This document shows positions 33,981-49,300 of a stretch of DNA of 64,000 bases, piece after piece; the first letter of the stretch is position 1, and the number at the start of each line of letters is the position of its first letter. Source of the DNA: Epiperipatus broadwayi (lineage: Eukaryota > Onychophora > Udeonychophora > Euonychophora > Peripatidae); assembly GCA_028023455.1 (NCBI GenBank), contig JAQFVV010006200.1, positions 4,687,860-4,751,859 of the forward strand, given 5' to 3'. The notes below the pieces were generated by a model. The model saw nothing but the letters and a program-made list of their open reading frames with translations, did not search any database and had not been told where the DNA came from. Both the position numbers and the translations under genes were made by a program.

Positions 33981-33984
33981 CTAT

Positions 33985-35275
33985 GCATAATAAATAAAAT
34001 AGTTATACATGATTTTGTCTACACAACGAAGTTTATATTATTCCGTTTGTGTGGGATCTGTTATATTTTCTTATACATTTTTAAATCATTTTTTTTTTTA
34101 TTTAAACAAGAAGTAAGCAAAATATTTGCCTAGATTAGAATACCCTAAGCATTGCCCTAAATAATTTAAGGATAAACCTTAGGGTCAAAATAAATAGTAG
34201 TATGATATCTTTCTCACAAGAAGTAAAAGATCATATTACAACTATATTTTGTTGTGTAATTAATGTTTTTATACTTATATGTTCTATCCAGATTAATGCA
34301 GGAACTTTATATCCCAGCTTAAAATGGCCATCTGTGTTGGTTATCATTTACTAATTTAAAAAAAAGTTTTTTATTTATTTGACATTCTCACCTGAAAAAA
34401 TTGTCAAGTTCTGCAACCTCCATGTTTGGACATGACAGTACTTTTAAAAATCAGTAGGTGCTTTTTTGTGAACTTGTAATATGAAGAGATTCTGACAAGC
34501 TTAATATATATGTAGTTATAAAGTTTTATTGTGAAATTTCACAATTGATTAATCATCATCATGTGAGTCCTCAAAGTCATGAAGGAGAACTAATGATAAA
34601 TTGGGCAAGTGTGGTAGCCTTATTTTTATTGTTAAACTTCATTTTGTAAAATTTTCAACACCAGAAAAATTGACATTCAGGTAAATTAATTTCTCTTTTC
34701 TTAAGTTGACAACAAAATATAATCAAATTTTTATTATATTTTAAAATGCAATGCAAATTTAAGTAAATTTATATGCATATTATATTCAATAATTTGAAGC
34801 TCTGAAAATCATAAAGTCTTCAAGAACTTGAAATAGCAGAGTTGAACTGTGATTGAATTTTTAACAAGTTTGTCAAACTATCATTGAACCAAATTATACA
34901 TGGCAATATTGTAATTGAATAACTAGTAAAATTTACTTCAGAAGAGCAAACTCTCTATAGTCAATCCTCAGCTATTTTTCATATCTAGATATAATAATCC
35001 AATTATAACAAGTCATTTTAGTTAGGAAAACAAATCATGATTATAAAAAAATATGACCATCTGAATACTAAAAATCAAAAATACTCCTTCTTTGACTAAT
35101 GCTAATAGCTATTGGCAAATTAGAAATCAGTTACTTCAGAGCTCAATGGCAAAATAGTCTTACTATTCTAAAAACAAACATTACTAAAGTTAAAAAATGC
35201 AAAAAATATTGAATAATTAAAAACAGAATGCGTTTGTTACTTTATTTATTATCAGGTCTCAAGCAAAATTCTTTC
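33985..35275. other. AT-rich spacer, nothing recognised
   Basis: No gene, RNA or element signature seen. Confidence 0.4.
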
Positions 35276-35278
35276 TAA

Positions 35279-38180
<2,902 letters not shown>

Positions 38181-38184
38181 ACTC

Positions 38185-38320
<136 letters not shown>

Positions 38321-39315
38321 TATGGTTTTATTGCTCAGGAGTTCATAAAAAATTCCAGTGCCAGAACTTTGAGCACCAGAATCAATCCTAAGTAGGATGC
38401 TCTATTAATGGTGCCAAACTGTACAGGGCATTAACTCAATATGCCAGAACTGTGAGCACCAGAATCAATCCCAAGTAGGATGCTCTACTAATAGTGCCAA
38501 ACTGCACAGGGCATTAACTCAATATGCCAGAACTGTGAGTCCCAGAATCAATCCCCAAGTAGGATGCTCTACTAATGGTGCTAAACTTCACAGGGCATTA
38601 ACTCAATATGCCAGAACTGTGAGCACCAGAATCAATCCCAAGTAGGATGCTCTACTAATGGTGCCAAACTGCACAGGACATTAACTCAATATGCCAGAAC
38701 TTTGAGCACCAGAATCAATCCCAAGTAGGATGCTCTACTAATGGTGCTAAACTGCACAGGACATTAACTCAATATGCCAGAACTGTGAGCCACAGAATCA
38801 ATCCCAAGTAGGATGCTCTACTAATGGTGCTAAACTGCACAGGGCATTAACTCAATATGCCAGAACTGTGAGCCCCAGAATCAATCCCAAGTAACTCAAT
38901 ATGCCAGAACTGTGAGCCCCAGAATCAATCCCAAGTAGGATGCTCTATTAATGGTGCTAAACTGCACAGGGCATTAACTCAATATGCCAGAACTGTGAGC
39001 ACCAGAATCAATCCCAAGTAGGATGCTCTACTAATGGTGCTAAACTGCACAGGGCATTAACTCAATATGCCAGAACTGTGAGCACCAGAATCAATCCCAA
39101 GTAGGATGCTCTACTAATGGTGCTAAACTGCACAGGGCATTAACTCAATATGCCAGAACTGTGAGCACCAGAATCAATCCCAAGTAGGATGCTCTACTAA
39201 TGGTGCTAAACTGCACAGGGCATTAACTCAATATGCCAGAACTGTGAGCACCAGAATCAATCCCAAGTAGGATGCTCTACTAATGGTGCCAAACTGCACA
39301 GGGCATTAACTCAAT
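38321..39315 (-). repeat. 83-bp minisatellite, 12 units, built from a family C SINE head
   Basis: Units start ('aact.tgagc') at 38365, 38448, 38531, 38615, 38698, 38781, 38864, 38908, 38991, 39074, 39157 and 39240. The period is 83 bp except one 84-bp unit and one 44-bp truncated unit (38864-38907). On the minus strand each unit reads gccctgtgcagtttggcacc, agtagagc, tacttgggattgattctgg, cacagttctggca, which is the head of family C SINEs at 3553, 3691 and 44388. The rest of the SINE (cataaaaaattcc, ctgagcaataaaacc) occurs only once, at 38321-38364. Units differ by only a few bases. Confidence 0.9.
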
Positions 39316-40110
39316 AATAAAATTTTAATGATATAATTTACAAACCAATTTTGCATTTATGATTTAGCATTGTTTGAATAACCTACATTTAACCAGATCT
39401 CTTTCTTAAATTATCTTTTTTCAGTTAAGGATTTTTTTGTGCTGCAAAATTCTTTAAAATGGAATATTTGTTGAAGAATTAATAAAAACAAGAAATGATT
39501 TAAAACTTACAATTGACTATCTAGTAAAAATTAAATTATATTCCTCAAACTTTTAATCAAAATTTAGATTGAAAACTACACAGTTGTAAATAATATGCAA
39601 ATAAACTTCCTATCAGATCTAACAGAAAATTTTTCCTATTAAAATTGCACAAAGAAAAAGCTATAAGTGATATATTAGATAACTGCATAGGAAGACATTT
39701 CCCTTAAAAAAATAAAAAAAACAATTTCTTGGAAGATGATACTAAAAGTGACAGAATGGAAGACTTGTCTTGAATGGTAAGTAATAAAAAGTAAAAAAAG
39801 CATTCAGTTGCTTGGGAGGTTATATAATATTCAATGACCAGAAATGGCAGAATGGAAGAGTCAAAAGTAAAAGGTTGCTGGATTGATTCCAATTTAAAAA
39901 ATAAATATATCCCAATTTTATCAACTTAATAGAATTGTCTATTCAGTCTATCACTTGAATTCTCTAATATTCTCTGGCAAACTCTTTATTATGAAACTTC
40001 TTTTTCAGTAAAAGCCATTTAAATGTATTTTATGTGATCATATGCTGATTATTGCTTAAAAGTTAACTATTAGAATGTGTTCAATATTTATCAGAACTGG
40101 AATATGAATG
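39316..40110. other. AT-rich spacer with weak tRNA-like strings
   Basis: At 39843-39892 'aatggcagaatggaagagtc' followed by 'ggttgctggattgattcc' has A-box and B-box character, and a partial similar string lies at 39750-39780. These are possible SINE heads only. Confidence 0.3.
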
Positions 40111-40116
40111 TTCTGT

Positions 40117-40235
40117 TTATGAGTAGGCACTGGATAGGAATTTTATGCACAAGCCTTCTGGAATCCATTGACTACTCTGGTTGGCACAGGATGGCACTAC
40201 TATATGGAGAGTTTTGCCTTGTTTATAAAAATAAT
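40117..40235 (+). repeat. Dispersed repeat R3, plus-strand copy
   Basis: Partner of 17385-17500 (reverse complement). Shared blocks are atgagtaggcact, ttatgcacaagccttctgg, gactactctggttggcac and gatggcactact. Family unknown. Confidence 0.6.
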
Positions 40236-40864
40236 AATTGGCTGGTTTCTTGGTTAGTAGTTTAAGTAATCTTCAAACACCAGAAATGACACAGTTCAGC
40301 TATGATATATGATGGACCTTAAGTATACAACTGCAACCACTGCATTAATCCATACAAATTTTATTTATAATAAATAATAATCAGTTCAATCAGAGAAAGT
40401 AATATTTATATTTATTTATCTATACTTTATTTTATAGGACAAAATGGCTTTTTTATATTAGATTAACCAGAACATTCAAGCTCTACTAAAAAGAAGGATT
40501 TTTTACATGAAAATAACACCAAATAAATTAATCCATATCCTCTTAAAGTAAACTATACATCCCAAGTTCATTTTGAAGTTAACATATAAACACATTATGA
40601 GTTTCTGAGAATAGTGATTTTGGTAAAATTTTCTTATTATTCTTGAAAGAAATATAAAAATAAGATATAAAACATTATAGTTTAGATAACTTAAACCAAA
40701 AGATGATTATTATTTTATATAAATGCAGATTGAGTAATTAGGCAACAGCTGTAGCAAGCAGTAGCATTTGGCCATTGTAAGCCCTCTATGTCAATGCTTG
40801 CTTTTAACACAAATTATTCGTATATATGATTAATCTATTCATTCAGTATGCTGAATCTTTACTA

Positions 40865-41235
40865 TAAAGGGATTTGAACTTAGGATTTTCAATATGTATT
40901 CGTCCTCCACTCCACTGGATGTTCCAATATTCGCTTTTCAATGAAATAGATAATTGAATTGTTGAGAAAGTGAAAAAATTGAAGTCTGTCCATTAAAGTT
41001 TAAGGAATTGATATCCTAATATAGGCTGTGCACTAATTGTATATATGTATAGAAGATTATGAATCTGGCTCAACTGATGAATGCTGTTTCTGCATAAAAT
41101 ATATATTTGGGGATCATTTATCTTTTTCACATGTGTGTGGTCATGTGTATAAGTTGTTTGAGATGGAGTGGTGGATGAATATAAACTGACAATTTAAGTT
41201 CAAATCTCTCTAATATATTCAATATGTAAAGATTA
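40865..41235 (+). repeat. Repeat D, diverged plus-strand copy
   Basis: It carries the blocks gaagtctgtccattaaagt, ctcaactgatgaatgctg, tttatctttttcacatgtgtg and tttaagttcaaatctc in family order. The last is a tRNA B-box-like string at the 3' end. A second such string (gggatttgaactt) lies at the 5' edge near 40868. Confidence 0.65.
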
Positions 41236-41900
41236 GCATATTGGTAATTTTATTTTAACAAAAATCAGAATTTTCTTTTTTATTTCTTCAATAACTTTAA
41301 GTGAAATAAACTTAAAAACTTGTCCATATGAAAAGAATATCATTTCAGTCTTTTTATTCATAATTCTCAATGTTTCTTATGCAATCTCAATATTCAAAGG
41401 ATATTTACTTTACATGTGAAGGACTCTGTAATATACTAATCCATCTGCCATGCTGTGTAGGTCACAAAATATTTTGATTTTTTTTTCAGATAACGAACTG
41501 TTTAACTAATTCAGGAGTCGTTTTGTATTGATTGACAAATGGTCTTTAGTTCTTATTAGAAGACAAACTGACTGTACTTATTAATAATATGATGCACATT
41601 TCACACTCTTATGGATATCTGGACTTTTACTTTTTTTGCATACTAATGTTAAAACATTAATATGAGTCTGGGTAAACTGTGTTGTTTGTTTTTTTAGTTA
41701 TATTTAACAAACTTGTTATAAAGAGCTTCACTTATAATTTTTGATTGGTTAATTCTGTGCCTTGTGGAGTTGAGTGCAGTGATAGAAAGATTATACCATT
41801 TATTGATATATATTAATTCTGTATGAGGAAGCTCATCATGTTTTAGTTATAAATAAAGTAATCTTTCATTTTTATGAGTCTATAATATTCTATATTTTCC
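41236..41900. other. AT-rich spacer, nothing recognised
   Basis: No signature seen. Confidence 0.4.
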
Positions 41901-41904
41901 TATC

Positions 41905-42350
41905 CCCAACTGTGATGCCTCTCTATCTGTTTATAAATATTCCTGCAAGTTTCTTCCCTTAATTTTTTAAATCTATTTTCTAGATGATATTCAATTTAAT
42001 ATTTGTTTTGGTAATTCTTCATAAGACATCTTCTGTATATTTCCAAACTATTCTGATTATCCTGTTCTGATTTTATTAATTATGATATTTTAGTATTCAT
42101 TATTTCTTAATTTTTGTAACAATTATCTATTTTCTTTTCAACTTTTCCATATAATTTCTGTTCATCCTTCACTCATCAATCTTTACTACCATATATTCAT
42201 CATTTATTAAATTTTGATATATTCATTCCCATTATATCCTATTTATTATTGATATCGTTTTTTTTCTTAATATGTTTCTATTTTTAGAGTATTATTTGTT
42301 ATTCTCCTTCAAGTAATTTTCATGATAGATACATCTATTGTTTATGTCTT
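41905..42350 (-). pseudogene. Probable LINE relic, minus strand
   Basis: Minus-strand peptides such as KNYQNKY and KLREETCRNI, followed further upstream at 42430-42450 by GLEVNII, look like the RT thumb and C-terminal part of a LINE, but no frame stays open. A second copy of its left part (acctctctat.., ttttcctgaaattttc, ttaatttgt) lies at 43488-43720. Family not identified. Confidence 0.35.
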
Positions 42351-43322
42351 TTAATGTGTTCTCCATCATTGAATATTATTGTGTTCCCTAAATATATGTT
42401 GTTGTTTTTTTTAATTATATTTACTTCTAGGCCTTCATTAGTTTTTGATCCAAATAACTCAAATGGTTATGAAGTTGAACTAAAACTCCATGTAGGAGAA
42501 TAAATATACTTATAGAAGAATTCCACGTTTCTTAAAAATAACCTTTTTAATATAATTAAAATAGAGTTAGTTGGTGCTATTTAAGATTCAAAGTTAACAG
42601 CATTTGATTTTTTCACTGTTGTAATCCTAGTAAAGATTTTTAAAGAAAAAATATGTTTGAAATATTAATTGTATGATTAATAGATAAGACATATTTCCAT
42701 TTAATGAGCGGTTGGATTGAAGTAGAACATTTCATTGTATGGATTTATTAATGCTAAGATATGATTTGAAACAAAAGTAAATGCGTATGAAATTAAATGA
42801 AGAAAATAAGTGAAGATAATAAATGAAAATATATAACTACAATATGCCTTTTAATGTGTTCTCCATCTTTCAATATTATTGGGTTCTTAAATATATGTTG
42901 TTGTTTTTTTAATTATATTTACTTCTAGGCCTTCTTTAATTTTTGATCCAAATAACTCAAATGGTTATGAAGTTGAACTAAAACTCCATGTAGGAGAATA
43001 AATATACTTACTATTATTTAGAAGAATTCCACGTTTTTTAAAAATAACCTTTTTAATATAATTAAAATAGAGTTAGTTGGTGCTATTTAAGATTCAAAGT
43101 TAACGGCATTTGATTTTTTCACTGTTGTAATCCTAGTAAAGATTTTTAAAGCAAAAATATGTTTGAAATATATTTCCATTTAATGAGCGGTTGGATTGAA
43201 GTAGAACGTTTCATTGTATGGATTTATTTATGCTAAGATATGATTTGAAACAAAAGTAAATGCGTATGAAATTAAATGAAGAAAATGGGTGAAGATAATA
43301 AATGAAAATATATAACTGCAAT
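42350..43322. repeat. Tandem duplication, ~490-bp units
   Basis: Unit 1 (about 42350-42846) and unit 2 (about 42847-43322) are nearly identical apart from small indels (for example an extra 'ctattattta' at 43011 and loss of ~25 bp near 43168). The junction is direct (gccttttaatgtgttctcca). High identity indicates a recent event. Confidence 0.9.
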
Positions 43323-43487
43323 ATATATATATGAAATGATGTAAAATCACTTATAAAGACACAATTCGATCATGCAGAAATCATTCACAATCTAAGCATA
43401 AGATGTAATGTAATATCTGTTAAATGAGAGTAAAAATTAAGAGAAAATATTTATTTGTAAAGAATCTTATCAAATAATTAATTTCCA

Positions 43488-43720
43488 GGCATCATGTCTC
43501 TCAATCTACTCATAAATTTTCCTGAAATTTTCCTCCTTAATTTGTCTACCTATTTTTTTTTTTTTTGGCCAACTTTTTTTTAGATGCCTTCTTTCTTTTT
43601 TTGGCTGTGTTTAGTTTGATATTTATTTTAATAATCTTTTCCAATTATCCTCTGTAAATACGATTTTATTATTTATATTTAATTCTATTTAAAAGGTAAT
43701 AAATCTTTCTCAATTGCTCC
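43488..43720 (-). pseudogene. Second copy of the LINE relic edge
   Basis: Resembles 41905-42080 in block order ('atgcctctctatct', 'aattttcctg', 'ccttaattt', 'agtttgatatttattttaat'). Too decayed for a frame. Confidence 0.35.
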
Positions 43721-44109
43721 ATACATAATATTAATTAAAACAACGATGTTAAATATAAGGTACTAGTTAAAATTAAATATCTAATCGGATTTAGAAACTT
43801 TGGGAATTAGCTAATTAAGATGTAAAAAAATATTTTCAAAGTAAGATGACTGATAATTGGGATGGATTATTTATATAATCATTTTAATCCTAGTAAATCA
43901 GCATATTATAAGAAAGATGAATTAAATTTAATATGTCTGACATTTTAATTCAAATGTTTGCGAGACATTGTCAGTTATCTCATAAAAAATACAGTGGTTT
44001 TTGCTGCAGCGAAAACTTCTACAACCGGCAATTCATTAATTGACTTTTACATTGAAACTATTATTGGCTGATATAGCATGCACATGCAATTGTGCAAGTT
44101 GTTTTTCAG

Positions 44110-44345
44110 CGTAGCTACTCGGACTCAGATATCTTTGTCACACTTATGGATAACTGAAGAGCTGGAGGGTGGAGTTGAATGAAGCCTGTCCATTATTGAA
44201 GATTTGCTATCTTAATATAAACCTAGCACTGATTATATATAGTTGTGGGAGATGATGATCTGGATCAACGGATGAGTGCTGATTCAGCATGAAATATGTA
44301 CATTGGAGATCCCTTATCTTTTTCACATGTGTGTGGTCATAATTA
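44110..44345 (+). repeat. Repeat D, partial plus-strand copy
   Basis: Blocks ttgtcacacttatgg, gaagcctgtccatt, gatctggatcaacggatgag and ttatctttttcacatgtgtg follow the family order. It ends before the 3' tRNA-like string. Confidence 0.65.
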
Positions 44346-44387
44346 TCTACTTATTTATAACGTTAGCAATAAAAAATAAAGACATCT

Positions 44388-44482
44388 GGCTTTATTGCTC
44401 GGAAATTCATAAGAAGTTGGAGGGTCAAAATCGATGCTTCCCAAGTCAAACGCTCTACCAACTGCGTCAAACCTCGTAGGGC
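44388..44482 (-). mobile_element. Family C SINE, minus strand, best-preserved head
   Basis: On the minus strand: gccctacgaggtttgacgca, gttggtagagcgtttgactt (A box and D arm), then gggaagcatcgattttgac in the B-box region, and the body cttatgaatttccgagcaat. This is probably the copy closest to the founding tRNA-like sequence. A ~100-nt unit, no target-site duplication recognised. Confidence 0.75.
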
Positions 44483-44650
44483 AATGATTATAGAGAATTG
44501 AATTTTTAAAAAATTATTCTACTACGCAGGTATAAAATTTTAGCCATGCTCATGAGCCAAAAAATAAAATAAAATAAAAATAAATAAAAAGCTAATTATT
44601 AATACAGACATTGAGGAAGATTATTTATGGTTTTTATAGTAACATTTTTT

Positions 44651-44950
44651 TATAGATATAATAAACAGCTCCATACTTCACCATTCTTTTTAAATTCACT
44701 TAAATACAGATATAATAAAAGACAAATGATCCCTAAGATGCATTTCGTGCTGAACCAGCACTCATCAGTTGGCCCAGGTCACTATCTCTCATATATATCT
44801 TTATTATATGAAAAGTATTTATCTAGAATAAATTGTTACACTTTCATTTACGAAATGCAACTTGGGGGTCATTTGTCTTTTATTATATCTTTATTTAAGT
44901 GAATTTAAAAAGAATGGGGAAGTATGGAGGTGTTTATTATATCTATAAGA
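44651..44950. repeat. Inverted-repeat element (~100-bp arms)
   Basis: Left arm 44651-44750 and right arm 44850-44950 are near-perfect reverse complements ('gatataataaacagctccat' against its complement near 44920, and 'gacaaatgatccctaag' near 44725). The ~100-bp spacer contains a fragment of repeat D in minus orientation (gaaccagcactcatcagttgg). This resembles a foldback or MITE-like structure; no flanking duplication was recognised. Confidence 0.75.
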
Positions 44951-45145
44951 TATTACATATGGGAAAGAGAAAGGATAATAACTCCGTGTGTGTAAAATAA
45001 ATAAAAAACCAGATATATTAATCTTTATATCTGTGCTAAAGATAATCTCTAGTTTCGAAAATGATTAGTAATAATCATTATTATATTTATCTGAAATGGA
45101 TGGCGTCAAAGTTGTGAGTGGAGGAAGTTTGACAATGGTAAATGA
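44850..45145 (+). repeat. Dispersed repeat R4, copy 1
   Basis: It aligns in order with 48985-49300: 'tttattatatctttattta', 'gaatttaaaa.gaat', 'cagatatattaatcttta', 'tctgtgcta.agataat', 'atttatct.aaatggatgg', 'gtcaaag.tgtg'. It starts within the right arm of the inverted repeat before it. Confidence 0.7.
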
Positions 45146-46785
45146 AAATGTAACATTTTTAGTTTAGTTAGAACTTTCACTAGGATAAGGCTGATTGTTC
45201 TTTTCAAAATTGCTGTACAGCCGTTTTAAAATTAAATAAATTAACTTTTATGCATAAAAAAATTAAATAAATTACATTACTGTTTACATTTTTTTATTTC
45301 ATATTGTATTCTTTTTGTTTAAATAGTTTGTTGAATGACAACTTTGTTCTAGCTAATAGATAAAGAATAAAGACTTCTAAATTTACACTAAAATGAACAG
45401 ATCATATAACGAAAAAAATTCTAAAAATATTTATTTTATAGTATACACCATTGTATAGTTTATTATTAAAATAATAAGTACATTTATTATAAATATTTCT
45501 AATTTTTCAACATCAATTTTAGTAATATTAGGACTATTTCGGTATCACATTGGTATCTGTAAAATTATCATTTAAAAAAAAAAAAAATCAATAATTGATA
45601 TTGAAGAAATTCCGCTTTTGGATGATCAAGAAAAAAAAAAGGCATTTTTTTACTGTATTCAATATTTGATGCTAAGATGTTTTGACAGAATATTATTTAA
45701 TTTACAATTTAAAAAAACATGAATTTCTTTCACAGTGTTTTTACTTTTGATTTCTCCATAATGAGATGTTTTTATTATCATCTAATATAGATTGATAAAT
45801 GATATCTAGCTATTCTTAGCTACTTATCTACTCACTCAACAACTGCACCGACACATTTACTCATCTATAATATCGATTTATCTATTCTTCACCTATTTGT
45901 TTATTTGTTATCTATTTATTTCATAGCTTATCTTCTCAGCTACTTATCTATCTATCAATCTTTGTCTAATTATCTACCCATCCACTCATTTAGCTTTCTA
46001 AGTAATAATCAGGCATGTATTTTGCCTATATATCCATCCATCTATTTGCCTTATATATTTATTCATAACAAATCAAGCATTATATGGGTTGTTTTCATCA
46101 AACACATTTTTAAGTGCTATGTTTATCATTCTTTTGCTTAAAAGTTAAATATTTTTACAATTAGTTTTCAAATATGTATAGTAAATCGAATAGTAAATTG
46201 TTATATTTTGAATTACAAATGTTAAAGATCCTCTACCCACAACTTTGACACCAATCACTCCAGATAAATACAGTAATGATTATCACTAATTATTTACTAA
46301 AGTAAATATTTTCTCTACTAATTTTGATCTATAGCTAATAAATCATATATTTTTATATTTCATTTCAAAAGTTTAGAACCTTAAAACTTTCAAGACATTT
46401 ATTTAGATTGTAAAGTAAAAGTAAATCAATCACTGCTATGGCATTAGCGCCGTCCATTTTGATTACCAATAATCTAAATATGGATCATAGAAGTTTATTA
46501 GAAAGGTATGTATGTTAATTTTAGCTTTGGTTTTATTAGTCTTTGGATCAATTTGTAGATGGATTTATAATGCAGATTTGATGAGGGAGCTTTTAATCTC
46601 AACTTGATTAAAATTAAAATATAGAACTTTTCTTTACATGTACAAATCTTATCAATTTAAAGGTTTATTTACAAAATGTTCTTAATGTTTTGAATGCAAT
46701 CGTAAAGAATCTTATTTTTAAATTAAGTTTAAAAATTAGGTTCTTTTCCATCTAGCTAATATTGGAGAAAAAAATCAGCACTTTT
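45146..46785. other. AT-rich spacer with a degenerate TCTA-like tract
   Basis: 45785-46070 is rich in tatcta/atcc tetranucleotide-like repeats (for example acttatctatctatcaatct), an old microsatellite. The 78-codon frame there is a by-product. Nothing else recognised. Confidence 0.45.
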
Positions 46786-46789
46786 GATT

Positions 46790-47000
46790 GGATTGTTATC
46801 AGTTGACTCTATGGATCAGTTTAAATATCTTTTTTAAAAAGATAAATCTGGATGCTGAGATGAAGGATGAACTCCAATGCGTTTTCTGCTGCTTTAGACA
46901 TATTAAAAGATGTTTCACCTAATTTAATTATATATAGGGCGGTTATTCCGTCAAAATAATATATGGAATTAAGATAAGTATTGTCTATTGAATTAATATA
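46790..47000 (+). pseudogene. Short LINE relic
   Basis: Plus-strand peptides DSMDQFKYLF (near 46808) and NAFSAALDILKDVSPNLIIY (near 46876) in different frames correspond to the 'FKYLG' and following region of LINE reverse transcriptases. Frameshifts separate them. Confidence 0.4.
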
Positions 47001-47614
47001 AACATAATGATTTTTTAAAATTTAATGATACTATCCTGAATATAGTGCAAAGAATAGTTTTTGATGCAAAGGGCAGATGAAATAAATGTGTAAAAAAAAA
47101 AGATTTATGGTAAATTTAAGCATAGTTTTTGCAACCGACAGATTCCATTTATGTTGCAAAGAATATTTCTCAAACAATTTTAAAACGCGCAATACTGTGA
47201 TTTTTTTCCCCATTGAAGGCATAACTGAAAGTAGAATTAATTCGATTGCGAACTATTAACAGGCATAGCCATACAGAAGACGTTATTGATGTCAGTGAAA
47301 ATTTCCAGCACGTGTGATGTAGCGTTTAATTGCATTTTAAATTACATTTTGTAGTCATATAAAATTTATTTTTAATTTTTTGTTATTCTTCATTTTTTTC
47401 AATCTTTTTTTCATTCGGAAAATTCGATGACCATGTACATTTATATTATCTTATATATATATTTACATGCATTTATATGCACAACTATATATAATATGGA
47501 AGGTGCGTATTTGTCAAATACTGGTTCAATAGTTCAGACTGAATATGTATTTTGTTATTAAGTAAATTCTATATTTTGCCTTATCCTTATTATTGCATTT
47601 TTTAAATCCTCAAA

Positions 47615-48100
47615 GAAAGCCGTGACGTCATGTATTCTACCTGTTTACTCACGCGCATTGTAATTTCGACATTTTTATTTTCAGAAAGTTCAGGAATTTT
47701 TATGACCCCATGATTTTAATTTCTGTAAATTATTACAGTAAAGTTGAAATTATAAGAATCAGTAGTTTAAATATCAGATACTTTCTAAATTTAAAAACTC
47801 CGTTTTTTTTAACAATCTTTAACTGTTTGATTTGAAATATTATTTTTAAAAATGAAATCCTTCTAGAAAAGATTATATTTTTGATATATATAAAAAAAGG
47901 TTTTTTGTTGGTGCTTTGTTCTTTTTCTCTATTTATTCATTTTTCTTTTCCACAAATTTTTGTGCATCAATTGAGAAGAGGAACCAGACGGAAGGGTGGG
48001 GTAATCTGATGTCTTGACAAACGCCCTGCTTATTTGCATTCAGTTTCAATCAGGCATTATTTATGGGCAGCGTGAAGACGATCCATGACGTCCCATAAAT
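47615..48100. promoter_or_regulatory. GC-richer patch with CRE and octamer motifs
   Basis: A perfect palindromic CRE (TGACGTCA) lies at 47623-47630, a CRE-like TGACGTCC at 48086-48093 and an octamer ATTTGCAT at 48032-48039. 47970-48095 is clearly less AT-rich than its surroundings. It could be an enhancer or promoter, but no exon or start is visible nearby. Motif matches alone do not prove function. Confidence 0.3.
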
Positions 48101-48970
48101 TAATAATATAATAATATTAATAATTGAATTGCTTGTCTATTTTGAACAAAAAAATTGTTTCCTAAATAATAAAGTGATATTTATAAATAAATATACCAAC
48201 ATAAATATAATGTCGGTCTATTTGCATATATATACAATATGTAAGTTTAACTTCGTAATATTTATATTTTCACACTACTACGTAAAATAAACACATACAT
48301 CTATATTTTAAAAAAAAAAGAAAAAACAACAGAAAGTAATATTTTCTTAGTTGGTAGACAATATTATAAAAGTCATGTAAAATTCAACTTAAGTATAATT
48401 ACGTATTTATTTTTCTTTACCTCACAAGATGGTCTCAAACTCCCCCCCCCTCCATATTTTTATTAATGATGACGATTGCTAACATAATAGACAGATTTTT
48501 TTTTACTTTTATAATTAGCATTTTGATATTTATTTGATCAACTCTGATTGATTTGGAACTTTTTTTATCCCCCTGCCAGGTCCATATGATCAAATTAAAA
48601 AATGTGACTAGTAAAATTCTGATATATTGTTTTTTAATATTTCATATGGCCTGTTAGGTTTTTTTCTTTTAGATAGCTGATCTATAGTTAATCTAAAGGG
48701 CCACCTAATTATTTGGTCAGTAAATGGCTATCTAGTTATTTTTAATAAGATGATGAATCAAAAACACTAAAATTTTTCCTACTCAATAATTGGCAAGCTT
48801 CTGAGGATTTTTATTGTTGTTGTTTTTGTTTTTTTGGAAACTTTAGGAGAGATATTTATTCTGTTGTGGATAGTTAATAGCTGTTTTTTTTTTTATAGCT
48901 ACCATCCAAACAAAATATTACTAACTCTCTCAGCTAATATAATAATTTAAACGTCAAACAATTTAAGGAT
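48101..48970. other. AT-rich spacer, nothing recognised
   Basis: AT-rich, with a C9 run at 48443-48451. No other signature. Confidence 0.4.
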
Positions 48971-48984
48971 GCTTCCAATCTCAC

Positions 48985-49300
48985 ATCATTCAGCACGAAA
49001 TGCATCTTAAAGGTCATTTATCGTTTATTGTATCTTTATTTATATGAATTTAAAAGAATATGTGGTAATATTGAAGTTATTTAATACATTTATAAAGATA
49101 TCACATGTGGGAAAAAGAAATGTGAATATATTTATGTGTTTAATTTTAAAAAATCAGATATATTAATCTTTAACTGAGTTTTAAAACTTATATCTGTGCT
49201 AGAGATAATCCCTAGTCTAGTAAATGATTAATAATAGTCATTACTATATTTATCTAAAATGGATGGTGTCAAAGGTGTGGGTTGAGTTAATTTGACACTT
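48985..49300 (+). repeat. Dispersed repeat R4, copy 2
   Basis: Partner of 44850-45145, starting with 'cagcacgaaatgcatcttaa'. The partner region also carries the 'gcatttcgtgctgaa' string. Diverged but collinear. Confidence 0.7.

Noticed and set aside
38365-39315. Regular repeat units considered as a CRISPR array
   Set aside because: There are no spacers; units are contiguous 83-bp minisatellite repeats from a SINE, in a eukaryotic setting.
47031-47222. Minus-strand 63-codon frame starting MPSMGKK
   Set aside because: The first part looks protein-like and follows a ctactttcag string, but the second half is a low-complexity Phe/Leu/Ile run and no family or splice donor is evident.
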